This document shows, piece by piece, positions 24,919-34,370 of a stretch of DNA of 64,000 nucleotides. Under the pieces are notes generated by a model. It saw only the letters and a program-made list of their open reading frames with translations. It had not been told where the DNA came from and ran no database searches. How positions within the stretch are numbered: position 1 is the first letter of the stretch; each line of letters opens with the position of its first letter. Source of the stretch: Sedimentitalea sp041224545 (GTDB lineage: Bacteria; Pseudomonadota; Alphaproteobacteria; Rhodobacterales; Rhodobacteraceae). The DNA lies in contig NZ_JBGFGP010000137.1 of the NCBI RefSeq assembly GCF_041224545.1, positions 39,425-103,424 on the forward strand, read 5' to 3'. The position numbers and the translations under genes were made by a program.

Positions 24919-27315
24919 ATGAAATTCACGCTTTCCTGGTTGAAAGACCATCTGGATACCGAAGCCAGCCTTGACGAGATCCTCTATGCCCTGACCGATC
25001 TGGGCCTTGAGGTGGAAGAGGTGACGAACCCTGCGGCGCGGCTTGCGGATTTTACCCTGGGCAAGGTTGTCCATGCCGAACAGCATCCCGATGCCGACCG
25101 GCTGCGGGTGTGCAAGGTGGCGACGGACGAGGGCGAATTGCAGATCATCTGTGGCGCGCCCAACGCACGTGAAGGCATCACCGTGGTTGTCGCCAAGCCC
25201 GGCGTCTACGTGCCCGGAATCGACACGACCATCGCGGTCGGCAAGATCCGGGGCATCGAGAGCTTCGGAATGATGGCGTCCGAGCGCGAGATGGAGTTGT
25301 CAGACGAGCACGACGGCATCATCGAACTGCCCAGCGGCGAGGTGGGCGACAGGTTCATCGACTGGCTGGCCGAGAACGATCCGGCCAAGGTGGACCCGGT
25401 GATCGAGATCGCGATCACGCCCAATCGCCCCGATGCGCTCGGAGTCGAAGGCATCGCCCGCGATCTGGCCGCACGCGGTCTGGGAACGCTGAAACAGTAC
25501 GATGTTGAGCCGGTTCCTGGCGATTTCCCGTGCCCTGTTCCGGTCGGCATCGACGCGGATACGCTGGACGGCTGCCCGCTCTTTGCCGGGCGGGTGATCC
25601 GTGGCGTCCGGAACGGCCCCAGCCCGCAATGGCTTCAGGACCGTCTGCGGGCCATCGGGTTGCGGCCGATCTCGACCCTGGTCGACATCACCAACTATTT
25701 CACATTTGACCGCAACCGCCCGCTGCACGTGTTCGACGTGGCGCGGATGAACGGCGGATTGCGGGTGCATCGTGCGACGGGGGGCGAGCGCCTGACGGCG
25801 CTGGATGACAAGGAATATACCTTTGAGCCGGGCATGATGGTGATTTCAGATGACACCGGACCCGAAAGCATCGCCGGCATCATGGGCGGCGCGGCGACGG
25901 GCGTGACCGGAGAAACCGTTGACGTGTTCGTCGAGAGCGCGTTCTGGGATCACATCCAGATCGCGCTGGTGGGTCGTGCGCTCAAGATCAATTCCGATGC
26001 GCGCTATCGCTTCGAGCGCGGGGTCGATCCGGCATTCACCCTGCCCGGTCTGGAACTGGCGACGCAGATGATCCTGGATCTCTGCGGCGGCGAACCCTCC
26101 GAGATTGTCGTCGCCGGCGCGGTGCCCGATCATTCCCGTGCCTACCGGCTTGATACCGACCGGGTGCAGAGCCTGGTGGGCATGAAGATTGACGCCGAGA
26201 CCCAGCGCGCAACCCTGAGCAAGCTGGGCTTTGTTCTGGACGGAGACATGGCGCAGGTTCCAAGCTGGCGTCCCGATGTGCAGGGCGAGGCCGATCTGGT
26301 CGAGGAAGTCGCGCGCGTTGCATCGCTGACCGGGCTGGAGGGGCGCCCCCTGCCGCGCCTGACATCGGGCGTTCCCAAGCCGGTGATGACCGTCGCGCAG
26401 CGACGCGCGCAGGCGGCGCGCCGCACCTGTGCGTCGCTCGGCTACAACGAATGTGTCAGCTACTCGTTCATCGACCGGGCCAGCGCCGCTCTGTTTGGCG
26501 GCGGTGACGATGCGACCATGCTGGAAAATCCGATCAGTTCCGAAATGAGCCACATGCGCCCGGCCCTGTTGCCCGGGCTGCTGCAGGCTGCGGCACGCAA
26601 CCAGGCGCGGGGTTTCATGGATCTTGCCCTGTTCGAGGTCGGCCCGGCGTTTCACGGCGGCGAGCCGGGTGAGCAGCATAACCTTATAACGGGCCTTCTG
26701 GTTGGTCGCACCGGCCCCAAGGACGTGCATGGCGCATCGCGCCCGGTCGATCTCTACGATGTCAAGGCCGACGCCGAGGCGGTGCTGGCGGCCATCGGTG
26801 CTCCGGCCAAGGTGCAAATCCGGCGCGGTGCCCGCGAATGGTGGCATCCGGGTCGGCATGGCCAGATTTGCCTGGGGCCGAAAAAGGTGCTCGGCGTGTT
26901 CGGGGAACTGCATCCCAGGGTGCTGGCCGCGATGGACATCAAGGGGCCGGCAATGGGCTTTACCATCTGGCCTGACGAGGTGCCGCAAGCCCGCAAGAGC
27001 GGGGCGACGCGCGCGGCTCTTGAACTGCGCGATTTGCAGGCGGTCGAACGCGATTTCGCTTTCGTCGTGGATACGGATGTGGATGCGCTTGATCTCGTCA
27101 ATGCCGCAGCCGGAGCCGACAAGGCTCTGATCGAAGACGTTCGCGTTTTCGACGAATTCATCGGCGGCAACCTTGGCGAGGGCAAGAAATCCCTCGCGGT
27201 GACCGTGCGTCTGCAACCTGCCAAGACGACCCTGAAAGAAGCCGATATCGAAGCGGTCAGCGCAAAGATCGTCGAGAAAGTAACCAAGGCGACGGGCGGC
27301 ATCCTGCGGGGATAA
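24919..27315 (+). CDS. pheT: Phenylalanine-tRNA ligase beta subunit
   Basis: 798 residues, normal for bacterial PheT. Domains in order: an N-terminal tRNA-binding EMAP-like fold (about 40-150), B3/B4 editing domain (about 210-390), B5 domain (about 400-475), catalytic-like core, and a C-terminal anticodon-binding RNP fold (about 705-798, ending FDEFIGGNLGEGKKSLAVTV). It makes Phe-tRNA with PheS. pheS is not adjacent: the gene upstream is a DMT transporter. A hairpin follows the stop. Confidence 0.97.
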   Translation: MKFTLSWLKDHLDTEASLDEILYALTDLGLEVEEVTNPAARLADFTLGKVVHAEQHPDADRLRVCKVATDEGELQIICGAPNAREGITVVVAKPGVYVPGIDTTIAVGKIRGIESFGMMASEREMELSDEHDGIIELPSGEVGDRFIDWLAENDPAKVDPVIEIAITPNRPDALGVEGIARDLAARGLGTLKQYDVEPVPGDFPCPVPVGIDADTLDGCPLFAGRVIRGVRNGPSPQWLQDRLRAIGLRPISTLVDITNYFTFDRNRPLHVFDVARMNGGLRVHRATGGERLTALDDKEYTFEPGMMVISDDTGPESIAGIMGGAATGVTGETVDVFVESAFWDHIQIALVGRALKINSDARYRFERGVDPAFTLPGLELATQMILDLCGGEPSEIVVAGAVPDHSRAYRLDTDRVQSLVGMKIDAETQRATLSKLGFVLDGDMAQVPSWRPDVQGEADLVEEVARVASLTGLEGRPLPRLTSGVPKPVMTVAQRRAQAARRTCASLGYNECVSYSFIDRASAALFGGGDDATMLENPISSEMSHMRPALLPGLLQAAARNQARGFMDLALFEVGPAFHGGEPGEQHNLITGLLVGRTGPKDVHGASRPVDLYDVKADAEAVLAAIGAPAKVQIRRGAREWWHPGRHGQICLGPKKVLGVFGELHPRVLAAMDIKGPAMGFTIWPDEVPQARKSGATRAALELRDLQAVERDFAFVVDTDVDALDLVNAAAGADKALIEDVRVFDEFIGGNLGEGKKSLAVTVRLQPAKTTLKEADIEAVSAKIVEKVTKATGGILRG

Positions 27316-27360
27316 TGAGCCGGAACCGATCCTGGCGAGCGGGGCCAGTTCCCCCGTTCG

Positions 27361-27400
27361 CACCAAATTGCCCCGATTGAATTCGACGGGGCAATTGGTG
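27361..27400 (+). terminator. Stem-loop after pheT
   Basis: AATTGCCCCG pairs with CGGGGCAATT, extended by CACC/GGTG with one bulged A, 45 bases after the pheT stop. It has no T-run. The remaining gap (27401-27684) precedes psd; I see no convincing gene in it, only a short Arg/Cys-rich open frame that is not supported. Confidence 0.55.
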
Positions 27401-27684
27401 TGACTTCGACGATGACGATCTTCGCGGCGCAGTTTGCTGACCGGCTCGTCGCCCTGCAGGACGGCGGCATTCGGGCAGTGGGCACGGTGCTCCGGCTGTC
27501 TTCGTCAAAATGACTCGCCGATACGGTGCCGTCGGGTCAGCTCGTATTCTATCGCGGTGATCCCTGACAGGGGGTTTGGCGGGTCCTTCCGGGGGCGAAA
27601 TGTGGCCGGTTCGGATAATCGCGTTGATTGTCGTCGGAAAGCTGGGCTAGGAACAATAATCAGTGAAAGGGCGTCTGATCACAC

Positions 27685-28377
27685 ATGACCATGCTTGGCA
27701 CTTTTATCAAACCCATGCATCGCGAAGGTATCCCCTTCGTCGCGGGGTTTGCCGTCATTTCGTTCCTGCTGTTCCTGATCCTTGAACCTTTGGGCTGGAT
27801 CGGCGCGGGGCTCACGGTCTGGTGCTATTATTTCTTTCGCGATCCCAAACGTACGACTCCGATCCGTGACGGATTGTTCGTGAGCCCGGCCGACGGGGTT
27901 GTATCTCTTATCGAACCGGCGGTTCCGCCGGCGGAACTGGGCATGCCGGACGCGCCGCTGACACGGGTCAGCGTGTTCATGAACGTGTTCAATTGCCACG
28001 TGAACCGCGCGCCGATCGCAGGGCATATCGCGGCGGTGGCCTATCGCCCGGGCAAATTCCTGAACGCGTCGCTGGACAAGGCCAGCGCCGACAACGAGCG
28101 CAACAGCCTGTGTATCGAAATGGCCGATGGCCGACAGATCGCCGTGGTTCAGATCGCCGGTCTGGTCGCCCGTCGCATCGTCTGTTTCGTCGATGAGGGC
28201 CAACAGATGATGACCGGCGAGCGATTTGGCCTGATCCGGTTCGGGTCGCGCGTCGATGTCTATTTGCCCGATGGCGTTTCGCCGCTGGTAAGTGTCGGAC
28301 AATCGATGGTCGCCGGTGAAACCGTGCTGGCCGATCTGACCTCGGACGAGGCCCCGCGTAGCGGGCGGACAGCCTGA
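27685..28377 (+). CDS. psd: Phosphatidylserine decarboxylase proenzyme
   Basis: 230 residues, the short membrane-associated form. It begins with a hydrophobic hairpin (about 18-50), then FVSPADGVVS, FMNVFNCHVNRAP, and the self-cleavage site Gly187-Ser188 in LIRFGSRVD, where the Ser becomes the pyruvoyl group. It makes phosphatidylethanolamine from the product of the next gene. pssA starts 2 bp downstream. Confidence 0.96.
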   Translation: MTMLGTFIKPMHREGIPFVAGFAVISFLLFLILEPLGWIGAGLTVWCYYFFRDPKRTTPIRDGLFVSPADGVVSLIEPAVPPAELGMPDAPLTRVSVFMNVFNCHVNRAPIAGHIAAVAYRPGKFLNASLDKASADNERNSLCIEMADGRQIAVVQIAGLVARRIVCFVDEGQQMMTGERFGLIRFGSRVDVYLPDGVSPLVSVGQSMVAGETVLADLTSDEAPRSGRTA

Positions 28378-28379
28378 CC

Positions 28380-29126
28380 ATGAGCGGGAACCGGCAAACC
28401 CAACGTTCGGATATGCCGCTTGTCACGTTGCTGCCCAACGCGGTAACGATCATCGCGCTCTGTGCCGGGCTGACCGCGATCAGGATGGGCTTCAACGGCC
28501 AGTTCAGGGGCGCTGTGATCATGATCCTGGTCGCCTGTGTGCTGGATGGCATGGATGGCAGGTTGGCGCGGCTGTTGCGTTCTGAATCGCCAATGGGGGC
28601 GGAGCTGGATTCGCTCGCTGACGCGGTCAATTTCGGAGTGGCGCCTGCGCTTGTGGTCTATGCATTCGCGATGCAGGACGCCACCGGGGCGGGCTGGATC
28701 GCGGTACTGGTCTATGCGGTGAGCTGCGTGATGCGCCTCGCACGGTTCAATCTCGACAGCAAATCTGAAACCGCCACGCCCTCGGGGGGGCGATTTGTCG
28801 GGGTTCCGGCGCCTGCAGGGGCATTTCTGGTGCTGTTACCCCTGTTCCTGTCCTTTCAGGCTGGCGACCCCGGATTTGTGTCACCGGTCATCGTGGGCTG
28901 TTACATGATCGCGGTGGGCATGCTGATGATCAGCCGAATCCCCACCTTTTCATTCAAGAAGACCCGCGTCGCCCGCAAGAGCGTGAAATTCCTGCTGATC
29001 GGCTTTGTGTTTCTTGCCGCGGCCCTGCTCACGCAGCCCTGGCTGACATTGATCGCGTTCGAACTGGCCTACGTCGTCAGCATCTTCTGGACGTGGTATA
29101 CCCGCGAGAGCGATCAGGCGCTCTAG
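28380..29126 (+). CDS. pssA: CDP-diacylglycerol-serine O-phosphatidyltransferase
   Basis: 248 residues with about eight membrane helices. The CDP-alcohol phosphotransferase motif DG-x2-AR-x8-G-x3-D-x3-D is complete in the DGRLARLLRSESPM segment and what follows. It supplies phosphatidylserine to Psd, and the two genes form the usual two-gene operon. Confidence 0.95.
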   Translation: MSGNRQTQRSDMPLVTLLPNAVTIIALCAGLTAIRMGFNGQFRGAVIMILVACVLDGMDGRLARLLRSESPMGAELDSLADAVNFGVAPALVVYAFAMQDATGAGWIAVLVYAVSCVMRLARFNLDSKSETATPSGGRFVGVPAPAGAFLVLLPLFLSFQAGDPGFVSPVIVGCYMIAVGMLMISRIPTFSFKKTRVARKSVKFLLIGFVFLAAALLTQPWLTLIAFELAYVVSIFWTWYTRESDQAL

Positions 29127-29231
29127 CGGGCGTGCACATCACAGCGCAGCGAATGTGCGCGTGTGCAGATGGACATCGCCGAAATCGACCTCACATTGGG
29201 TCGCAGACACCACGCAGGAGAGATGCAGGAC

Positions 29232-30110
29232 ATGACCGACAACAGCGAATACACCCCCCCGCGCGTCTGGACATGGGACTCGGAAAATGGCGGGCGTTTC
29301 GCCAGCGTCAACCGGCCGATCGCCGGCCCGACCCATGACAGGGACTTGCAGGTGGGCCAGCACCCGTTCCAGCTTTATTCGCTGGCCACCCCGAACGGGG
29401 TCAAAGTGACGGTGATGTTCGAGGAACTGCTCGCCGCCGGTCACGCGGGTGCGGAATATGACGCCTGGCTGATCAACATCGGTGAGGGCGATCAGTTCGG
29501 CAGCGGGTTTGTCTCGGTCAACCCGAACTCCAAGATTCCGGCGATGATGGACCACACGACCACACCGCCGACCCGCGTGTTCGAGAGCGGCGCGATCCTG
29601 TTGCACCTGGCGGAAAAGTTCGGGGCCTTCCTGCCTTCCGATCCTGCCAATCGCCCGGAAATGCTGTCATGGTTGTTCTGGCAGATTGGCAGCGCGCCCT
29701 ATCTGGGCGGTGGGTTCGGGCATTTCTACGCCTATGCACCGTTCAAGATGGAATATCCGATCAACCGTTTTGCGATGGAGACCAAGCGCCAGCTTGATGT
29801 TCTGGACCGTCGCCTGTCCGAGAGCACCTATCTCGCAGGCGAAGAGTACACGATTGCCGATATCGCCAACTGGGCATGGTACGGACAGCTGGTTCTGGGC
29901 CGTCTCTATGACGCCGCCGAGTTCCTTGACGTGAAGAGCTATGCCAACGTCCTGCGTTGGGCCAAAGCAATCGACGCAAGGCCGGCGGTGCAGCGCGGGC
30001 GCATGGTCAACCGCACCTCGGGAGATCCCAAGATGCAATTGCATGAACGCCATGACGCATCCGATTTCGAAACCCGCACGCAGGACAAGATCGGCAACGC
30101 CGCCGAATGA
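29232..30110 (+). CDS. yghU: Glutathione-dependent disulfide-bond oxidoreductase, YghU-type GST
   Basis: 292 residues, similar throughout to E. coli YghU: PPRVWTWDSENGGRFASVNR near the N-terminus, a thioredoxin-like domain with SLATPNGVKVTVMFEELL and NPNSKIPAMMDH, and the C-terminal helical GST domain ending LHERHDASDFET. I chose the Met giving MTDNSEYTP because it matches the E. coli start; AGGAG lies 11 bases upstream. It acts in the cytosol as a disulfide reductase/peroxidase using two glutathiones. Confidence 0.93.
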   Translation: MTDNSEYTPPRVWTWDSENGGRFASVNRPIAGPTHDRDLQVGQHPFQLYSLATPNGVKVTVMFEELLAAGHAGAEYDAWLINIGEGDQFGSGFVSVNPNSKIPAMMDHTTTPPTRVFESGAILLHLAEKFGAFLPSDPANRPEMLSWLFWQIGSAPYLGGGFGHFYAYAPFKMEYPINRFAMETKRQLDVLDRRLSESTYLAGEEYTIADIANWAWYGQLVLGRLYDAAEFLDVKSYANVLRWAKAIDARPAVQRGRMVNRTSGDPKMQLHERHDASDFETRTQDKIGNAAE

Positions 30111-30155
30111 CAGGCCCGACGCCGGGTGGCTCCCACGGGCCGCCCGGCGCGCAGA

Positions 30156-30995
30156 TCAATCGATGCCGAGATTGTCGATCAGCCGCACACCGTCCAGCCA
30201 CACCGCAACAAAGAGCCGCGCCGGGGCGCTGGTATCCTGAACCGGGGCCAGGTCCCGCTCGCGGCGCATTTCCAGATAGTCGATGGGGCCAAGCCCGTGG
30301 TCCAGCAGCTCTGCGCGGGCTTGGTCGAGCACGCGTTCCACCTCCTGCCCTGCCGCGATCGCGCGGGCGGCGGCGGAAAGGGTCGCGTAGATGATGCTGG
30401 CCTTTTGTCGCGCCGCATCGTCAAGGCGCAGGTTCCGCGAGGATAATGCCAGTCCGGACTCCTCGCGCACCGTCGGACAGGGCACGATTTCGCAATCCAG
30501 ATCCAGATCCTCGGCCACCCGCCGCACGACCTGCACCTGCTGGTAATCCTTTTCTCCGAAAAACGCGAAATCCGCTTCGGTCTGACGCAGCAGCTTGGCC
30601 ACGACGGTTGCGACCCCGTCAAAATGCCCCGGTCGCGTCGCACCGCACAGCCCCTCACTGACACCACTGACCGATATCGTGGTGGCAAAGCCATCCGGGT
30701 ACATCTCGGCCCCATCGGGAATATAGAGCACGTCGACGTCATAGGGAGCGAGTTTGCGCGCGTCCGAGTCTTCGGTGCGGGGATATTTCTCAAGATCCTC
30801 GGGATTGTTGAACTGCTTGGGATTCACGAACAGCGTCACGATCACCCGATCGGCCCGTTTGCAGGCGGCCGCGGCCAGACTCAAATGCCCGTCATGCAGG
30901 GCTCCCATCGTCGGGACAACCCCGATGCTCTCGCCCGCCAGCCGCCAGCCACGGGTCAAAGCGCGCAGGTCCGACTTGCGGCGGACGATCTTCAT
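30156..30995 (-). CDS. panC: Pantoate-beta-alanine ligase (pantothenate synthetase)
   Basis: 279 residues with the nucleotidyl-transferase motif PTMGALHDGHLSL (HDGH), the FVNPKQF segment, and the later SSRNLRL loop. It joins pantoate and beta-alanine using ATP. Its ATG overlaps the panB stop by 4 bp, so both are co-translated. Confidence 0.97.
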   Translation of the reverse strand: MKIVRRKSDLRALTRGWRLAGESIGVVPTMGALHDGHLSLAAAACKRADRVIVTLFVNPKQFNNPEDLEKYPRTEDSDARKLAPYDVDVLYIPDGAEMYPDGFATTISVSGVSEGLCGATRPGHFDGVATVVAKLLRQTEADFAFFGEKDYQQVQVVRRVAEDLDLDCEIVPCPTVREESGLALSSRNLRLDDAARQKASIIYATLSAAARAIAAGQEVERVLDQARAELLDHGLGPIDYLEMRRERDLAPVQDTSAPARLFVAVWLDGVRLIDNLGID

Positions 30996-31819
30996 GTCTG
31001 GCTGTCCTTGTCGACGAAAATATGTTCGGGGGCCGGAAAACTGCGCGCACGGACCTCGCTGGCATAGTGCTGCACCGCCTTGCCGGCGTCGGCGGCAAGG
31101 TGGCCATAGCGCTTGACGAATTTCGGCTTGAACGCATCAAACAGCCCGAGCATGTCGTCGATCACCAGGATCTGGCCGTCGCACCCTGCCGATGCGCCAA
31201 TTCCGACGGTGGGAATGTCGATGGCCGCCGTGATCTCGTCGGCCAGCGCGGCGGGCACTTTTTCCAGCACGACAGAGAACGCCCCGGCCCCGGCGATTGC
31301 CGCCGCGTCGTCAAGTATCCTTTGCCGGTCATCTCCCTTGCCCTGCACCCTATACCCGCCGAGCGCGTTGACCGATTGCGGGGTCAGGCCGATATGCGCC
31401 ATGACCGGAATGCCCCGGTCGACAAGGAAACGGATCGTGTCCGCCATGTGTCGGCCACCTTCGAGCTTGACCGCGCCGGCCCCGGTCTCCGCCATGATCC
31501 GCACCGCGTTGCGCAATGCCTGTTCGGGGCTTTCCTCATAGCTGCCAAAGGGCATGTCGACGACCATCAACGCCCGCTTCAACCCGCGCGCCACCGCCTT
31601 GCCGTGCAGGATCATCATCTCCATCGTCACCGACAGGGTCGATGGCAGCCCGTGCAGGACCATTCCCACACTGTCTCCGACCAGAACGAGATCGCATTCG
31701 GTGTCCGCAATCTGGGCAATCGGCGTCGTGTAGGCGGTCAGGCAGACCAGCGGCTCACCACCCTTTCTTGCGCGAATGTCGCTGGCCCCGAGGGACTTGA
31801 CCGGTGGTGTGTGGCTCAC
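30992..31819 (-). CDS. panB: 3-methyl-2-oxobutanoate hydroxymethyltransferase
   Basis: 275 residues with PanB signatures: LTAYTTPIAQIADTE, VLVGDSVGMVLHG (metal-binding Asp), VDMPFGSYEESPEQALRNA, and the catalytic Glu in VLEKVPAALADEIT. First gene of panB-panC in pantothenate synthesis. About 200 bp separate it from the divergent alkyltransferase gene; no clear operator was seen there. Confidence 0.97.
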   Translation of the reverse strand: MSHTPPVKSLGASDIRARKGGEPLVCLTAYTTPIAQIADTECDLVLVGDSVGMVLHGLPSTLSVTMEMMILHGKAVARGLKRALMVVDMPFGSYEESPEQALRNAVRIMAETGAGAVKLEGGRHMADTIRFLVDRGIPVMAHIGLTPQSVNALGGYRVQGKGDDRQRILDDAAAIAGAGAFSVVLEKVPAALADEITAAIDIPTVGIGASAGCDGQILVIDDMLGLFDAFKPKFVKRYGHLAADAGKAVQHYASEVRARSFPAPEHIFVDKDSQT

Positions 31820-32022
31820 TTTCCCGCCTCCATCTTACCTTGCGTCAATCTGATACGGCGCGCGGCGCGCGGTTGCAACCAGAGTGCTTGCGTCCAGACC
31901 ATCGGGACGGAGCAACGCACGCTTCCGTTGGAATGCCCTGCGGCCGCCAAAACCGCAAGTTCCGGGTCGCATCGGGGTGGGCCATGACCTAGCTTGGGAC
32001 AAGAGAGACAGGATGACAGGTC

Positions 32023-32871
32023 ATGAACGTGCAAACTCAGGAAGACGGGTATCATTTCAACGTCATGCGGCGGGCGATCGAATTGATCGACGAGGGCGGC
32101 GAGGCCCAGACGCTCGATCAGTTGGCGGCGCGAATGGATATGAGCCCGGCACATTTCCAGCGATTGTTTTCCCGGTGGGTCGGCGTATCGCCCAAACGCT
32201 ACCAGCAATATCTTACGCTCAGCCACGCCAGGACCCTGCTGCGCGAGCGGTTCACGACGCTTGAGGCCAGCCACAGCATCGGTCTGTCGGGATCGGGTCG
32301 TCTGCATGACCTGTTCCTGCGATGGGAAGCGATGAGTCCGGGCGCATTCGCGGCCAAGGGGGCGGGTTTGACGATTTCCTGGGGCTGGTTCGACAGCCCA
32401 TTTGGTCCGGCTCTGGTCATGGGCACGAACAAGGGCATCTGCGGTCTGGGATTTTCCTCCGAGAGCGGCGAGACAGCCGTGATGGAAGATCTGGCCGGAC
32501 GGTGGCCCCTGGCCGATTTCGTCGAGAACCCCGAAGCCCTGCGCCCCTGGGTGCGCACCGCCTTTGGGGCGCAGCCATCGGATCACAAGGCACCACTTTT
32601 CCTGATCGGGGCACCGTTCCAGATCAAGGTGTGGGAAGCGTTGCTGACAATCCCGTCGGGCCATGTCACCACCTATTCCGAGATCGCCGGATCCATCGGC
32701 CATCCCAAGGCCGTTCGCGCCGTCGGTACGGCGGTCGGGCGCAACCCGGTCAGCTGGCTGATCCCCTGTCACCGCGCCCTGCGCAAGTCGGGCGGGCTCG
32801 GCGGGTATCATTGGGGGCTTCCCGTCAAGCGGGCACTGCTCGCCTATGAATCTGCCCGCGCGGAAGCCTGA
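32023..32871 (+). CDS. AraC-type regulator fused to O6-methylguanine-DNA methyltransferase (Ada-like)
   Basis: 282 residues. Residues about 10-105 form an AraC HTH pair (LDQLAARMDMSPAHFQRLFSRW). Residues about 115-280 are an alkyltransferase with the active-site loop LIPCHR, Cys249 being the methyl acceptor. The N-terminal Ada domain that takes methyl from phosphotriesters is absent, so the usual activation route of Ada is missing. It probably repairs O6-methylguanine; whether it also activates genes is uncertain. Confidence 0.92.
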   Translation: MNVQTQEDGYHFNVMRRAIELIDEGGEAQTLDQLAARMDMSPAHFQRLFSRWVGVSPKRYQQYLTLSHARTLLRERFTTLEASHSIGLSGSGRLHDLFLRWEAMSPGAFAAKGAGLTISWGWFDSPFGPALVMGTNKGICGLGFSSESGETAVMEDLAGRWPLADFVENPEALRPWVRTAFGAQPSDHKAPLFLIGAPFQIKVWEALLTIPSGHVTTYSEIAGSIGHPKAVRAVGTAVGRNPVSWLIPCHRALRKSGGLGGYHWGLPVKRALLAYESARAEA

Positions 32872-32997
32872 CGCGCCCGACCCGGCGACATTCTGCCGGA
32901 ACTCTCGATAATGTGCCTTGAGGCCCGGCTGCCGGATCATGCTATAGTGCGCGCAACCAGCCCCGGCGGAACGGGGCGCGAGCATAAGGTACGTAAA

Positions 32998-33657
32998 ATG
33001 TCTTCCAAGTTCATGATCGCTGCGGCGCTGTCCGCTTCTGTTGCCCTGAGCGCCTGTAACGATCCGGCGACCCTTGGTGGTGAACCCGACCCGAACGCCA
33101 AGGCCAAGCAAGGCGCGCTTCTCGGTGCTGCGGTTGGTGTTGGCGTGTCCGCTCTTACCGGTGGCGAAGGCGGCAATCTGCTGCTTGGTGCGGCGGCAGG
33201 GGCGGCAGCGGGTGGCATCATCGGCAACGAGTTGGACAAGCAGGCCGCCGAATTGCGCGCGAACCTGGCCAATGACGGCATCACCATCACCAATGCCGGC
33301 GACCGCCTGATCGTCACCCTGCCACAGGACATCACCTTTGCCACCGACAGCGCCGAGGTCACCCCGTCGCTGCGCGCCGATATCGGCCGGGTTGCCCAGA
33401 ATCTGTTGCGCTATCCCGACAGCAATGTGCAGGTGATCGGCCATACCGACAGCACGGGCGACGCAACCTACAATCTCGGCCTGTCCCTGCGTCGCGCCAA
33501 TTCGGTGGCGACTATCCTGCAAAGCGGCGGTGTCAGCCCGGCGCGCATCAACACTTTCGGCGAGGGAGAGGAAAAGCCGCTTGCCTCGAACCTGACACCC
33601 CAAGGCCGTGCACAGAACCGGCGCGTCGAAATCGTGGTGATCCCGAGAAACTCCTGA
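32998..33657 (+). CDS. OmpA-like outer-membrane lipoprotein (Pal-like, glycine-zipper)
   Basis: 219 residues. The signal peptide ends in a lipobox, LSAC with Cys20. A Gly/Ala-rich zipper (about 40-75, GALLGAAVGVGVSALTGG and LLLGAAAGAAAGGIIG) follows, then a C-terminal OmpA peptidoglycan-binding domain (about 105-215) with IGHTDSTGDATYNLGLSLRR and NRRVEIVV. It likely ties the outer membrane to peptidoglycan. It resembles YiaD. Confidence 0.93.
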   Translation: MSSKFMIAAALSASVALSACNDPATLGGEPDPNAKAKQGALLGAAVGVGVSALTGGEGGNLLLGAAAGAAAGGIIGNELDKQAAELRANLANDGITITNAGDRLIVTLPQDITFATDSAEVTPSLRADIGRVAQNLLRYPDSNVQVIGHTDSTGDATYNLGLSLRRANSVATILQSGGVSPARINTFGEGEEKPLASNLTPQGRAQNRRVEIVVIPRNS

Positions 33658-33791
33658 AGATGACCTGCCTCGTGCGCGCGGATGCGATCCGCGCGGCATG
33701 AAACGGGCCTGTCGGGCCGTAATGCGGCAGGCGATGTTTCGGCACGGGACGACGCACGCGGCTTTATCTTGCAGTGAGGACAGCAGCGACC

Positions 33792-34334
33792 ATGACACAG
33801 CCAACTCTTCTCGGGCTTTCCGGGGCCTTGCGGGCCGGGTCGACAAACACCAGGCTGATCCGCGAGGCCGCGCGCCTCTTTGGGCCCTGCAAGCTTGACT
33901 GGGCCAACCTGCGGCTGCCGCTTTACGATGGCGATATCGAGGAAGGTCCGGGCATCCCCGACGAGGTACAGACGCTTGCAGACCAGATTGCGGCGGCGGA
34001 TGCCGTGGTGATTTCGACACCGGAATATAACAAGGCCCCTTCGGGTGTGCTCAAGAACGCGCTGGACTGGGTCAGCCGGACGCGCGGCAAGCCTTGGCAG
34101 GGCAAACCGGTCGCCGTGATGTCCGCGGCTTCGGGACGGTCCGGCGGCGAACGCTCGCAATCCATCCTGCGGGCGATGATGGTGGCGTTTCAGCCAAGGA
34201 TTTTGCAAGGTCCCGAGTTTCATCTGGCCGATTCCCGCAACCAGTTTGACGACAGCGGGCAGCTCAAGGGCGAATTGTATCGCGAGACGTTGCAGGCGCT
34301 GATGGACAAGTTGCGGGCCGAAATCGACCGGTAG
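33792..34334 (+). CDS. NADPH-dependent FMN reductase family protein
   Basis: 180 residues in the flavodoxin-like fold: phosphate loop GLSGALRAGSTNTRLIREA, then the TPEYNKAPSGVLKNALDW segment typical of chromate/azo/quinone reductases. I chose the Met giving MTQPTLLG; a GTG six codons earlier is possible. Cytosolic; physiological substrate unknown. Confidence 0.9.
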   Translation: MTQPTLLGLSGALRAGSTNTRLIREAARLFGPCKLDWANLRLPLYDGDIEEGPGIPDEVQTLADQIAAADAVVISTPEYNKAPSGVLKNALDWVSRTRGKPWQGKPVAVMSAASGRSGGERSQSILRAMMVAFQPRILQGPEFHLADSRNQFDDSGQLKGELYRETLQALMDKLRAEIDR

Positions 34335-34370
34335 GCACACCCCGCACGGTCCGGACAGGCCGGTATCGGA

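Noticed and set aside
27434..27688. 84-codon frame between pheT and psd
   Set aside because: Arg/Cys-rich, no ribosome binding site, no domain and it overlaps the psd start.
31816..34020. A 734-codon minus frame opposite the alkyltransferase and lipoprotein genes
   Set aside because: The opposite strand carries confident genes with motifs, ribosome sites and signal peptides; this frame has none.
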